Positions 12,688 to 23,337 of a stretch of 64,000 nt of DNA are shown piece after piece. The notes under the pieces were generated by a model, which was not told the origin of the DNA, made no database searches, and saw only the letters and a list, made by a program, of their open reading frames with translations. Position 1 is the first letter of the stretch. Each line of letters begins with the position of its first letter. This DNA is from Volutella citrinella (Eukaryota > Ascomycota > Sordariomycetes > Hypocreales > Nectriaceae). The position numbers were made by a program, and so were the translations under genes. The DNA lies in the NCBI GenBank assembly GCA_034401135.1, contig JAWZSP010000004.1:2480001-2544000 (forward strand), written 5' to 3'.

Positions 12688-15065
12688 ATGTCGGCAGCAG
12701 CCGCAGGAGAGTACAGCTACACTGGCCTGCCTACTCTTTGTTACAATGCCTCAGACAGACACGACGGATTTTTCACCAATATAAACTACGACATGTCTTA
12801 TTCTCCTAGTTTAAACTTGGTAGACCCGGCGCTCGTCACCGACGACTCCTCGTCAGTCTCGGAGGCGCCTGGATTGGCCGACCCTTCTCGGTTGGCAGCA
12901 TCTGGTGCTCGTGTGCCAACGCCATCATCGCCGCTCAGTTCCTCGCCCGAACCAACCACCTCGGACCCATATCCTGCTTCGTTGTCCACCGTCAGGGCCT
13001 CATCTGCTACCCGGAGGGTGGACGCCCTTCGCTCTCGGTCTGGCTCCTCAACCCCCGTGCCTTCCACGCCCTCCACACCTGGGTCGTCGTCTCAGCCAAA
13101 GAGGGCGCGTACCAGTCGGCCTAAGGTCAAGACTGGATGCTCAAACTGCAAGTACGTATGAAATCGTGTCTCTAAATAGACACCGAACCTGCCAGCCCAT
13201 CGCCTAACATACACTATCACAGGCAAAGACGAATAAAATGTGACGAGATCCGCCCAGCATGCACACAATGCGTGCGCAGTCACAAGACCTGCACCGGCTA
13301 CCCCCCACCACCCCGCAGTTCTCGTCCCTTTGAGGAGGTCCGTATCGCCCCAAAGCCTTTAGTGGCTGCTTCCACACCTTTGGCCCCGGCTCCCAACCCT
13401 GCACAACTTCAAGTTGCACTCCCGAATCGACCGATTCCTCAATGGGTTGCGCCACAGCTCGCGACCCCTACGATCTGCGAGCCTTCTATTAGCATCCCTA
13501 TCCGCTCGCAAGATGTCCCCTATTTTGACGTCTTTCGTCGCCAAACGGTCTCTGAGCTGTCAGGGTATTTCAATTCCGGCTTTTGGACTCGCCATGTGCT
13601 CCAAGAGTGTCACTCGGAGGCTTCCATCAGGCATGCAGTGATTGCATTGGGTGCTCTGTACCAGACGTTGGAGCAAAAATCAAAACCTCCCCCATTACCG
13701 GCTGCAGGCTACCAGAACCATGCCAGCGCATTCGATCAATCCATCATGAATCATTGGCAAGTTGCCGTTCAGCATTACTCTGCTGCTTGCAACTCTCTAT
13801 TGCTTCTCAACAACCAAGAACACAAGTCACGCAGGACTCTTGTCATGGCCAACGTTCTCTTGGCTTGCTTTGATTCGTTCATCGGCGATCATAAACAGGC
13901 TATAAACCAACTTCAAACCGGTCTCGGTCTCCTTGGGCGGCGAAGATTGCTAAATCTGCGCGACAATACTCCTTCTTCATCTGCCGACCCAATTGAAGAG
14001 GAGCTGTTTATAATATTCATGCGTCTTGCCTTGCAAGCCAAGACCTACGACCTTGCTTTCCATTTCCCTCACCCCTATGTAGTTAACCTTCGACCACCCC
14101 CTTTGCCGGTGGATTCATCCTCGGAACCAGACTCCAGTCAAGAAGCACCCTCGATGCCGAATTTCGATGGGTGCGAAATTCCGACGAAATTCGACTCCCT
14201 CCTCGAGGCTCGCCTGTCCGTGGATGAGGTCAACGAAAGGATGATGCTTTATATTGAGTGGCTCTTCTCCATCAAGCAGGATCAGAAAAAAGTCCTACCA
14301 GAGACATGGAGAGATTGCGGTTTACAATTCAAACGGGTTTTGGAACGTTGGTGTGATGCTTTTGATCCCCTTTTCAAAGCACGACACAGCCCAAGTTTCA
14401 CTGCTCAGGAAAAGGCCGGCATTGCTACGCTCAAGTTGCTTCAGACCAACGGACAGATATTGTATGTCTCTCTATTCAGTGACAAAGAATGCGACTTCGA
14501 TCAGTTCCTCCCTCAGTTCCAGGTCATGGTTGACCTGGGCCTCGAGATCGTGGCTGATGAGGAGAAACGAGCGGCGGCCCAGTGCTGCCCAATTCCAGGG
14601 CAGTGTCAGCATCAGCGAGAGGCTGCAGCTGACGGCATGTTTTCCGGGCCGGGCTATGCGGCACCGCACGCGACGGCTCGATTTGCGGCAGAGATTGGCA
14701 TTGTTGCGCCCCTTTACTTCGCTGGATGCAAATGCCGTGACCCGGTCACCCGTCGGCGGGCCATTCAAGTGTTGCGGAGCAGTGCCCGGCGAGAGGGCAT
14801 GTGGGACAGTGAGATGGCTGCGAATATCTGCACTTGGATTATGAATATCGAAGAGTCGAAAACCATGGCTCTCCGTCCAGAGCAGGGCTTCGACGGGGGC
14901 CTAGGGACGCAGAACGTTCTGCACATTCCTGAAGAGAACCGCATACTGGTTCAGGCCGTTGATTTTGATCTTCGAGCTCGAATTGCAAATGTACGAGTCG
15001 GCACTCGGGGTGCCCAACCTGGGGAGCCTGATCCAAAGGCACAACACACTACCCTTCAGTGGTAA
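12688..15065 (+). CDS. Zn(II)2Cys6 fungal transcription factor, 768 aa (2 exons)
   Basis: Sequence-specific nuclear regulator; its target genes are unknown. Exons are 12688-13151 and 13223-15065. The 71-nt intron (GTACGT...CACAG) interrupts the zinc cluster just after its second cysteine. Once joined, the cluster is CSNCKQRRIKC.. with CX2CX6CX6CX2CX6C spacing (Cys 151, 154, 161, 168, 171, 178). It is preceded by a basic KRARTSRPKVKTG arm. The N-terminal 120 residues are Ser/Pro/Thr-rich. After the cluster comes a proline-rich linker and then the all-helical 'fungal-specific' C-terminal region (for example FWTRHVLQECHSEASIRHAV). This looks like the PF11951-type regulators often seen in sordariomycetes. 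It converges with the Dsc1 gene. A 7.6-kb gene-poor region lies upstream, which is long for a promoter. Confidence 0.9.
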
Positions 15066-15372
15066 TTATTAGTTGAACTGGAATTGCACACGTTGGGATA
15101 CCATTCGTTTGCTAGATTATAGAGGTTTTCGCTTGGAAGATACGAAATAGATGGACAGCCACGTAAGATTTGCAAAATGGAAGGGATAGCATACCTTGTT
15201 TGATAGCAATGGTCACTAGATGGGGAGAATCATGTGCAATGAAAAGCATGGATGTGTTACACTGACTTGCCATTTTAATTGGAAGTTTGGGATCGTGGGC
15301 GAGAGCCTCGTTGAAAGTCCAGAAAAAGGTAGCAATCGATTCATGCAACTAGCTGATAGTAAATAATCTAGT
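15066..15372. other. convergent 3' intergenic spacer
   Basis: AT-richer spacer of 307 bp between the stop codons of the Zn2Cys6 regulator (+) and the Dsc1-like gene (-). It presumably holds both 3' ends. No gene is seen. Confidence 0.7.
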
Positions 15373-17904
15373 TTATAAAGGAGGCAATTCCTCACGACAT
15401 ATTGGGCACTGTAGCCTAAATCTCATCCATCCTTCTAAACAAGCACTGTGGAAGATGTGGCGACAGGGAGTAACCATGTACTGCCGCCGGGCGAATACTC
15501 CTGCAACGCCAGAGTCCACCTCGTTTGCTGAAACAACGGGCACCTCGAGTATCTCACGGCAAATAGCGCAGTCAATGGACCGCAGACCATTGCCCTTTGA
15601 GGTTGCGGCGCGTTCGATCCCAGGAGTGTCCTCGGCAACAAGCCCGATGGGCAGGCCACCGGCTTCGAGACTATCCTCGCGGAGGATGGGATGGTAGTCC
15701 CAGGCATCGGAGGTCCAGCCGGCGGGGATGCCGAAACGGGGACCAACGACGTCCTGGGCACCGAGGACGAAAATCTGTACCCAGAGCCAGGCGGCGAAAC
15801 AGGCAAAGGCGGTGCGGTCTGGGACTGCGTAGAGGAAGTTGTCCTCTTTGAGCCAGAAGTAGGCGATGGGGAGGAGGCGAAGGCCAGACTGGCCAAGCAC
15901 AAAGGACCAGGCGAGGGCGCGGCGGCAATTGCGGCGGACGTTGCGCAAGATCTGGGGCACCCAGAGGGAGAGGTAGGCAAAGACGCAGGTGTTGAGGAAG
16001 AGGCTTCGGACGCTGGGGTACCACGTCGTGGACGAGATGGCAAGGAATATGACGCAGAGGGAGAACAGAATGTAGCGACCGATGATGGTTTGGAAAGTCT
16101 GGGTTTCCTCCGGGGCTGCGGTGCGTTGGGCCGTCGTGGCACCGGGAGCAGCGCTGGCGTTGTCGGCGATCTCGGCATCAATGTCTTGGTCGGATGGGAT
16201 GATAATCGGCGGTGACCGTGCGGTGGGAATGCCAGCTGTGACAGGAGCAGGAAGTAAAGATGCGGAGCCCGTAACGCCCGGGTTCGGTGTCATCACGGCC
16301 GATGCGGTTGCGCTGGTTGGGCCGCTCCCCGAATTGCTGTTTTGCTGCCGCTCTCGTCTGTGGCGAGCCTCTGGAAGCTGGATCTCGTGGATCTTGGCTA
16401 GGAAGCTGCCACCAATGGTCATGGACAAGAAGGCGGAAAAGAGGAGCGCGAGGGTGGGCAGATATGTCGCGGCCGCAGACGATACCCATGTTGCAGCAGC
16501 AGTGAATGTTATTCCGTCGACGATGACCATAACACTCATCGTCCAGAAGCTGACTCGGCCCATGGTGGACGGCGTTGAGGATTCCTTCATCTGGTTCTTC
16601 AGCAGGTTGACCTGGCCAAAGATGACGACGGCGTAGATGAGCAACCAAGTCTTTACCTGGTGGATATGCACTTCTTTCTTCATGCCGACAAGATGATGAG
16701 CCACGCCCGGGGGAAAGTCGGGCGGGCCCTTGGTCTCGAGGAAGAAGGCGCAGTCGGGGGAGTAGATGACGGCAGACATTTGGAGTTGCGGCACCCTCGG
16801 GATAGGAGCCCCTGCTGGGGACTCCAGCTCAGACTCGATGGCTTCAATAATGGACGAGAGGCGCTCTCGGTCCCCTTCCTCGGCAGAAGCCGGATCAACG
16901 TGAAGAGGCTGTCGCTCTGGCGGATGGACCTGAGCATACATGATGTACTCGCAGTGTGGCGAAGGATTGTAGGTGTACATGGGGTTCTCAATATCCGAGG
17001 ACCACGGTTGTGTCTGGTCCAGGTAGATGTTTTCTTCCTTCTTGGCTATGGTGCGCGCCAGTGTGCGATTCAACAAGTACTGCGCCGACTGGAAGAAGTC
17101 CTCGCTGGGTGCGAGGTGCGGCAGGGCAAATATCCCCTCGAACTTTTCGCTCGTTGTCGTCATGAGGATGACACCCTGGCGCGGCCAGTGAAGGCCCCAG
17201 AGCCGCATCTCCCAGTTGTGCCCGGAGCCGTAGGTGTCTTCAATGGTGGTGGTGCCCTTGATGTTGCGCACAAGGCCACCGGAGACCGGTGCGCCGGCTG
17301 ATGGCAGCTGTTCGTGCTCTGTGACGGTCTTGTTGCCTTCGATTCGCAGCATCATTCGTCCCGACGGACCCGTGATGTTGCGGGCCCAGTCCGCCTTATC
17401 CCCAATCCAATCCATGTCGGGGGCCATCTTGGTGAGGTTATAACTGTCATACTGCCTCAACACGGATCCGTCCCGACGAACCCATTCCCCATGGACAGTT
17501 CCGGAGGCATTAGCCCAGACAGCCTCACCTTCGCCATCACCCCACAGATCCTTGTCTCCAACGGGCGGTATGGCATGGTGGCTTAAGCTGAGGCCTCTCT
17601 CGCGAAAGCGCTCAAAATCTTCCCAGGCAAAGCCGTCATCCTGCCGGAAGCCGGATAGATTCAGGTAGCTGGGCTTGGACTCATCGTCCTCGCCGAGCCA
17701 GGGCCTGAAATCGCCCCATCGTGTCGTATTCAGGACATCGAGGGCCTCGTGAAATCTCGTGAGCCTCTCTGTGACCAGATCCGAGTGAGCAAGAGATCCG
17801 CCTTGGTAGTCTCCCTCGGGAAAGATGAGCCAGATAATGAAGAGCAGGAACAAGAGCGCCACGACGGGATGTTGTGACGTGACCATGCTGACCAACCGCG
17901 GCAC
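15373..17904 (-). CDS. dsc1: Dsc E3 ubiquitin ligase complex subunit 1 (Tul1/DscA-like RING protein)
   Basis: Catalytic RING subunit of the Golgi/endosomal Dsc ubiquitin ligase. In fungi this complex acts on membrane proteins and is needed for SREBP processing in fission yeast and aspergilli. Single exon, 843 aa, somewhat longer than yeast Tul1. An N-terminal signal-anchor (VVALLFLLFIIWLIF) is followed by a lumenal domain of about 380 residues with several N-glycosylation sequons. A multi-helix membrane region then runs from KTWLLIYAVVIFGQ, with a cytosolic Ser/Pro/Thr-rich loop in the middle. The C-terminal RING-H2 ends the protein: CAIC, then TPCRHIFHSACLEGW, then CPIC, ending ten residues after the last motif begins. 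This architecture is diagnostic. It is divergent from the HSBP1-like gene, with 448 bp shared between the start codons. Confidence 0.93.
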   Translation of the reverse strand: MPRLVSMVTSQHPVVALLFLLFIIWLIFPEGDYQGGSLAHSDLVTERLTRFHEALDVLNTTRWGDFRPWLGEDDESKPSYLNLSGFRQDDGFAWEDFERFRERGLSLSHHAIPPVGDKDLWGDGEGEAVWANASGTVHGEWVRRDGSVLRQYDSYNLTKMAPDMDWIGDKADWARNITGPSGRMMLRIEGNKTVTEHEQLPSAGAPVSGGLVRNIKGTTTIEDTYGSGHNWEMRLWGLHWPRQGVILMTTTSEKFEGIFALPHLAPSEDFFQSAQYLLNRTLARTIAKKEENIYLDQTQPWSSDIENPMYTYNPSPHCEYIMYAQVHPPERQPLHVDPASAEEGDRERLSSIIEAIESELESPAGAPIPRVPQLQMSAVIYSPDCAFFLETKGPPDFPPGVAHHLVGMKKEVHIHQVKTWLLIYAVVIFGQVNLLKNQMKESSTPSTMGRVSFWTMSVMVIVDGITFTAAATWVSSAAATYLPTLALLFSAFLSMTIGGSFLAKIHEIQLPEARHRRERQQNSNSGSGPTSATASAVMTPNPGVTGSASLLPAPVTAGIPTARSPPIIIPSDQDIDAEIADNASAAPGATTAQRTAAPEETQTFQTIIGRYILFSLCVIFLAISSTTWYPSVRSLFLNTCVFAYLSLWVPQILRNVRRNCRRALAWSFVLGQSGLRLLPIAYFWLKEDNFLYAVPDRTAFACFAAWLWVQIFVLGAQDVVGPRFGIPAGWTSDAWDYHPILREDSLEAGGLPIGLVAEDTPGIERAATSKGNGLRSIDCAICREILEVPVVSANEVDSGVAGVFARRQYMVTPCRHIFHSACLEGWMRFRLQCPICREELPPL

Positions 17905-18352
17905 GGGCTCACCGCGATGACATGGCCTTAGAAAAACCGCGCGCTAGGTTCCAGAGGTTAAAAACCGCTGCAGAGCCTGAGTTTGAAGACGCTGAGGCGT
18001 AGCTGGTAGAGCTGATGATGGATGGTTGTCCAGCCCAGGCAAGCCCCAGACAGGTTGTGTGTTCCCCTGCTGGCAGGTGCTGCGCTGCCATGATGAGATG
18101 TGGCTGTGCAATCCCGAAAACCGCCACATGGCACCTCAAGGTCGTACAGTGCCAGATGGACAGTGCGAACGCTTCAAACAGAATCGAGGGGGGACCAACG
18201 TCCATTCGTCACAGCGTTTCAATTGAAGCTGTCGAACGTCTCTGTCATTACCTCTGTCTCTGTGCGCAACACCAGTGCCATTTACAGTCAGACACAAACA
18301 GGCCTCCTTTCATTCTCAGCCTTTTCACCAAGGCTTGTCAAATCTTTCCGCC
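17905..18352. promoter_or_regulatory. divergent promoter of dsc1 (-) and HSBP1-like gene (+)
   Basis: 448 bp between two divergent start codons, so it must hold both promoters. Pyrimidine-rich tracts lie close to the plus-strand start (TCTCAGCCTTTTCACC, about 30 bp upstream). No specific operator was identified. Confidence 0.6.
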
Positions 18353-18790
18353 ATGTCCAGCAGCGAACCTGAGTCCTCCAACGCCGTCAAGGCTGAGAAT
18401 GTATGCCCCTCCATTAATGCCCATGAGCTGTCGGTGGCTCGCTGTCCCCATAACCGGACCAAACGAATCCAGTTGATGGATCCATGAAATCGATGATATG
18501 ATTTTTTGACAAATGCTAATGCTTGCTTCCTCAACCTCGCCAGCCATCGGAGGACGCCCGAGCGGATGTGAATGCCGCAGTTGAAGAATTACTCAACTCC
18601 CTGTCGAACAAGTTCGCTGGAGTCTCCTCGGAGATCTTTGCCAAGAGTTAGTATCCGTTGCTTGGCCAGCTTTCTTTTACAGGCAGGAAATTAATAATAC
18701 ACAGTGGATGAGATGTCCCGGCGCCTGGACAACCTCGAGGCCGCCCTACAGGAGAGCAAGTCCAAGGAGGGCAGTGCGAGCAAACCATAG
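18353..18790 (+). CDS. hsbp1: heat shock factor binding protein 1-like small coiled-coil protein (3 exons)
   Basis: Predicted 78-aa coiled-coil protein. In animals, HSBP1 forms trimers and binds heat shock factor and the WASH complex; the fungal role is not established. Exons are 18353-18400, 18544-18646 and 18705-18790, with donors GTATGC and GTTAGT and acceptors CTCGCAG and CACAG. The reading frame closes exactly across all three (237 nt). Residues about 28-66 match the family core: a hydrophobic heptad helix reading LLNSLSNKFAGVSSEIFAK, then MDEMSRRLDNLEAAL. The N-terminus is short, Ser/Glu-rich and disordered. The coding exons are too short to stand out as open frames, so the gene is easy to miss. 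The main uncertainty is the exact start. Confidence 0.85.
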
Positions 18791-19049
18791 AAACACAGGC
18801 AGCAATCCGGATCATAGGCCGACCATCATGACCCTTGGGAGTTAATGTTTACACGGAATTGACTTTTTGTTTTGTTCATAAGTTATAAACAGGCTTGATT
18901 TTCGCTGGCTTAGCTGGTTCCCGGCAATTTCTCGTCAACATCAGGGTGGCACTGCAATCTTAACAAACACATGAATTCATTATTGGTCTCCACCGGTGTT
19001 CACTGGTGTTTTCACCGCTCGTCCCAAAAGCAGTCCAAAGTTGAGCTAA

Positions 19050-20228
19050 CTACAGCTCATCCTTGCCGTCAGCAACCTTCACCAGAGCATCGACAAACTT
19101 CCTCAGCACATTGCTCTTCTTTCGGATCTCGTCACGCTTAGTAGGAGCGAGGCCGCTCTTGGCAAGGATGCCCTCCAGACGGGCAAGCTCCTTGGTGGCG
19201 TAGCCATCAGCCTTTGAGAGCTTATCAAAGACTCGTACGTAGTACTCGGCAGCCTTGGTCTGGGTAGCATCCTGGAGCTTCTTCACCTCGTCGCTGAGCT
19301 TGGCAGCTACCTTCTTGATGTCGGCATTCCCAGCAAGCTGAGCCACGACTTCGTTCAGGGCCTCGACGGTGCCGGCAATGGTGTCAAGGCCGCCGCCAGG
19401 GACACGGTGTGCTCCAGCCTTCTCGTTGACGAAGTCGAGGATGTTCTGCTCGGATCGGCCAAGGTTGTAATCAACAGGCTCCTTGCTTCCGGCGGGGAAG
19501 AACTTGATCGTGGGGTATGACTTGACGCCCTGCTCCTGGGTGACGGCCTTGCTGTTGGGGGCTTCGGCATCGACCTTGGCGATTACGACATTGTCGTCGT
19601 TGGCATAGTCGGTGGCAACGGTCTCCCAGATGGGAGCGAGGCTCTTGCAGTCTGTGGGGGGTCCATTGTCAGCACTCGTCTAGTAGGTCTCGGCGTGCGC
19701 TCGTCACTCACGTCCACACCAGGGGGCGGTAAAGGCAACAAGGACGTTCTTGTCTCCGCCAATGGTCTCCTTGAAGGTCTTGTCGGTCAACATGACAACG
19801 TCGCTGGGCATATCCTGCTTCTTCCTGGGCCTGACACCCGTCTTCTCGGTGATGAAGTCGCTCAAGCTCTCCAGATCGCGACCGGAGTTGTATTCGGAAG
19901 GCTGGTCGCTCTTCCCATCGAAGAACTTCAGCGTCGGGAATCCCTGAATACCGAAACGCTTTCCTAGGGATCGCTCGGCGTCGGCGTCGACCTTTGCGAT
20001 CTGGACCTTGTCCTTGGCATGCTCAAAGGCGAAGGCAAGTTCCTCATAAATGGGTGCCAGGTTTTTGCAGTGACCGCACCAGGGGGCGAAGAACTCGACG
20101 AGAGTGGCCTTTCCGGACTTGAGAACAACCTCATCAAAGTTGCTGGGCTTCAGGTCCATGACCACAGAGTTGCCGGCCGTTGCGACGGTGGCGAGAGCGG
20201 CGAGCACGAAGCTCTTGACGGACACCAT
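19050..20228 (-). CDS. erp38: ERp38/TigA-type protein disulfide isomerase (2 exons)
   Basis: ER-lumenal thiol oxidoreductase that forms and shuffles disulfides in secretory proteins. Exons are 20228-19712 and 19651-19050 (372 aa). The 60-nt intron (GTGAGT...CCACAG) splits the second active site after WCG. A signal peptide covers residues 1-18 (SFVLAALATVATA). Two a-type thioredoxin domains carry APWCGHCK motifs (Cys 51/54 and 171/174). A C-terminal helical domain of the ERp29 type follows (about 275-372). The protein ends in KDEL, an ER retrieval signal. The order a-a'-D is that of Aspergillus TigA and Neurospora ERp38. It is divergent from the uS14 gene. Confidence 0.95.
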
Positions 20229-20570
20229 TATGACGATATGACGATATGGCGACTAGTGACAGTATTCCAGAGGACCAATCTTGGGGTCAAGCGAAGAGTG
20301 ACAGATTCAAGACTGTCAAAAGAACAGCTCGTGGGGAGCTTATGAGATTTTAACGGATAGTAGGATCCTCAATAGCAATACTGCTTTGAAATCGAGTTGG
20401 TAAGATGCCAGTTTGCAAGGAGACGCTTGAGCTGGAGACCCTTTACAGTTTAGTGAGAAGCAGGGGCGCCGCCAGTGCTTCCGCGAGTGTGGCGGAAGCT
20501 CCACTGCAACGGGCAGGAACGGCCCATTCAAACGCTCCACCCAGGCTGAGGACAGTCGCTGGCTAACATG

Positions 20571-20576
20571 CACGTG
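20571..20576. promoter_or_regulatory. CACGTG E-box (rps29/erp38 promoter, distal)
   Basis: Palindromic CACGTG in a GCACGTGAT context (ATCACGTGC on the other strand). It lies 206 bp upstream of rps29 and about 343 bp upstream of erp38. It resembles a Cbf1-type bHLH site; binding is inferred. Confidence 0.45.
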
Positions 20577-20622
20577 ATGATTAGATAGTGTAGCGGGGAC
20601 CACAAGTGCCAGAGTCCTTGAT

Positions 20623-20628
20623 CACGTG
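20623..20628. promoter_or_regulatory. CACGTG E-box (rps29 promoter, proximal)
   Basis: CACGTG within ATCACGTGC, 154 bp upstream of the rps29 start codon. The same core and flank occur upstream of the mitochondrial EF-Tu and uL4 genes. Confidence 0.5.
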
Positions 20629-20781
20629 CTTCGGCCCTGCTTAGCAGCCCCAGGCTAGCACCGGATTGGCTGGGGCTGTCCAACCCTCCAATTCACACAA
20701 AATTTCCCGCCCACTCCTACCTTCCGTGAAATCACCCATCCCGCACGACAACTCCTTTCGGTCACCCTCAACACCGCAATC

Positions 20782-21193
20782 ATGTCTCACGAAAGCGTCT
20801 GGAACTCGCGCCCCCGAAGCTACGGCAAGGGCTCTCGCAGCTGGTACGACTCTCGCCGCCCCTTCTGAAGCGCTCCCCTCCGTCGGCGGGAGCGTTTGCT
20901 CCTCCCGCGATCGCACATCCCCCGAAACCCAGATAAAAAAGCATCGAACCCCGACTTGGTGTGCTGACATGCTCTTCTTTCCTCTAGCCGCGTCTGCAAG
21001 CACAAGGCTGGTCTCATCCGCAAGTACGACCTCAACCTCTGCCGTCAGTGCTTCCGTGAGAAGGCCAAGGACATCGGCTTCAACAAGGTTAGTGGGCAAG
21101 CGAGGCAGAGCATCTGTCGCAACGCAGCGTCCCAGCTGCACGCACTGGGCCACACCGGAATGCTAACCAGGCGGTTCCCTTTAGTACCGATAA
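20782..21193 (+). CDS. rps29: 40S ribosomal protein S29 (uS14), 3 exons
   Basis: Small-subunit ribosomal protein of the 40S head, with one zinc ion. Exons are 20782-20843, 20988-21087 and 21185-21193, giving exactly 56 aa, the usual length for eukaryotic S29. The last exon encodes only Tyr-Arg-stop. Introns are GTACGA...CTCTAG (144 nt, inside the Cys 21 codon) and GTTAGT...CTTTAG (97 nt). The protein reads [20 protein letters not shown] and then CRVC, with a second pair in LCRQCF; the two CxxC pairs bind zinc. It ends FNKYR, as the family does. Codons are mostly C-ending, consistent with strong expression. Confidence 0.96.
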
Positions 21194-21921
21194 GCGATTT
21201 CTTCCGGAGCGATGTCTCGATTAGGCGAGGTGGGCAGGTAGAAGGGGAAGAGAACTCTTGCAGAAAGTCAAGGCCTCACGAAAAAAAGAACTCGGAGGGC
21301 GGCCGCTTGGAATCGGAGTTTTATGGCTTGCTTTGGGTCTATGGAAGATCGTGCGTCTGACGAAAATCCTCCGAGGATAGACGAATACCAATGCATTGGA
21401 CCTCACGCTTGTGCGCCTCGTGACATATCTTCTGTCGACCACAGCCGACGTCCACGTCCTTCGAGTGAGACGACGGGAAAAATTCAGAATCACGATACAT
21501 TTACCTCCGCAGCTCTGGCATTTTTGCTGCAGCTCTGCTCTGAACCTCGCCAAGGAAAGCCCACGTAGACCACCTGATGCCTGCAAAGATTATTTCGAAC
21601 CCAACCTTTAGCCCCGTAAGATCACGGCATATTCAGTAGCGCAAGTAGTAGTTTTACAAGTTTTATTACTGCCTCCCCTAACGTGTCTAAATTACAATGG
21701 TGAAGACACTGGGAAGAAGCAGAGCGGAGATCTTTGAGCCCCCCGGCTGTACACTAGATATACAAAGAGCCCTTCGTGCTCAAAGAGGAGACATTGCCCA
21801 ATTGCACTGAGCATGATAAATTCGTACACCACCACCTACTCTTGACAACATTCCACCTCCTTTTATAACGCACATCAAAGACTCCTCCGTGAGAGAGAGT
21901 CATTCAACCCTCGCGAGTCGC
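21194..21921. other. convergent spacer between rps29 and tuf1
   Basis: 728 bp holding the 3' ends of rps29 (+) and mitochondrial EF-Tu (-). AT-richer around 21620-21880. No gene is supported. Confidence 0.6.
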
Positions 21922-23337
21922 TTATTTGACGATACGGGTGCAGAGACCAGTGGCAACGGTTCGGCCACCCTCACGGATGTTGAATCGCTGGCCGACCTCG
22001 ATGGCGTTGGGGTGGGTCATGGTGACAACCATCTCAACGTTGTCACCGGGCATGACCATCTTGCCAGAGGCATCCTCGGTACCCTCGGGGAAAGTCAGGT
22101 CAACAGATTCGTCAGAGGTACGGAGGTAAAGCTGGGGTCGGTAGTGCTCGTGGAAGCCAGTGTGTCGGCCACCTTCCTCCTTGGTGAGGACGTAGAGGGA
22201 GGCAAGGAACTGGGTGTGGGACTTCACAGTGCCGGGGGCGCAGACGACCATACCACGGCGGACATCCTCACGGCGAATACCTCGGATGAGGAGACCGGAG
22301 TTGTCACCGGCCTGGGACTGCTCGCAGGACTTCTTGAAGGTCTCAATGTCGGTAACCTTGGTCTTGATGACCTCCTGGCCTTTGCCAACGAGCTCAATCT
22401 CCTGATCACGCTTCAGGACACCACGCTCGACACGGCCGGAGACGACGGTACCACGGCCAGAGATGGAGAAGACGTCCTCGACAGACATGAGGAAAGGCTT
22501 GTCAAGGTCACGCTCGGGGGTAGGGATCCACTCGTCGACGGCCTTCAGAAGCTCATCAATCTTGGTCTCTCCAATTTCGGGCTTCTGGTTCTGGAGCGAC
22601 ATCAGGGCGGAGCCCATGATAACGGGTGTCTCCTCGCCCTCGAAGCCGTAGGTGGTCAGGAGCTCACGCATCTCCATCTCGACGAGCTCGAGCATTTCAG
22701 GGTCGTCAATGGCGTCGACCTTGTTGACGAAGACGACGATCCTCTGGACACCGACCTGACGGGCGAGCAGCAAGTGCTCACGGGTCTGGGGCATCTGACC
22801 GTCAGAGGCAGCGACGACAATGATGGCGCCGTCCATGTTGGCAGCACCGGTAATCATGTTCTTGATGTAATCGGCGTGACCGGGGCAGTCGACGTGGGAG
22901 TAGTGGCGGTTCTCAGTGGAGTACTCGATGTGAGCGGTGGAGATGGTGATACCACGCTTTCGCTCCTCGGGAGCCTTGTCAATAGCGCCATACTCGAGGA
23001 AGTTGGCCAGGCCCTTGTCAGCCTGTCGCTTGGTGATGGCAGCGGACAGAGTAGTCTGAAGAAGCGTATTGTTAGCGGGTGTTCCTCCTGTCTCTCGTCA
23101 TGTTGCGATTTCTCGAGCAACTTGGGGTCGTACCTTTCCGTGATCGACGTGACCAATGGTGCCAATGTTCACGTGGGGTTTGGATCGCTCGAAAACGGCG
23201 TATGTGCGGTAGAGGTTGAGGACTCCAGAGGCGTTCTGCTTCCTGAGGGCAGTCTGAAGGGGGTTGATGGGAGTGGCCCTGAGCCCGTGACGCGCAGTGC
23301 GCATAAAGGGCGCGAGGGAGCGGAAGGCGGTCGACAT
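21922..23337 (-). CDS. tuf1: mitochondrial elongation factor Tu (2 exons)
   Basis: GTPase that delivers aminoacyl-tRNA to the mitochondrial ribosome. Exons are 23337-23134 and 23055-21922 (445 aa). A presequence of about 45 residues is rich in Arg, Ala and Ser and lacks acidic residues ([18 protein letters not shown]). The GTPase motifs are GHVDHGKT (62-69), DCPGHAD (124-130) and NKVD (179-182). Domains 2 and 3 follow and the protein ends TGLCTRIVK, close to bacterial EF-Tu. The 78-nt intron (GTACGA...TTCAG) falls exactly between the P-loop Lys and the next Thr. Codon use is strongly biased to C-ending codons. The opposite strand is open for 521 codons as a side effect of this bias. Confidence 0.96.

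Larger units (their letters stand above)
20229..20781. promoter_or_regulatory. divergent promoter of erp38 (-) and rps29 (+) with two E-boxes
   Basis: 553 bp between divergent start codons. It contains CACGTG at 20571-20576 and at 20623-20628, both in an ATCACGTGC context but on opposite strands. They lie about 206 and 154 bp upstream of the rps29 start. CT-rich sequence precedes the rps29 ATG. Confidence 0.65.

Noticed and set aside
15691..16215. Open frames on the plus strand across dsc1
   Set aside because: They lie inside a gene with clear RING and membrane domains on the other strand.
132..17904. Rhomboid protease and Dsc1 as a linked SREBP-processing unit
   Set aside because: The rhomboid used for SREBP in aspergilli is, as I recall, the shorter Rbd2/RbdA type. 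This one has a long proline-rich N-terminus and lies 13 kb away, so linkage is probably chance.
20641..21166. Paired 160-170-codon frames on both strands over rps29
   Set aside because: They run through the rps29 introns and exons. The spliced 56-aa S29 explains the conserved sequence.
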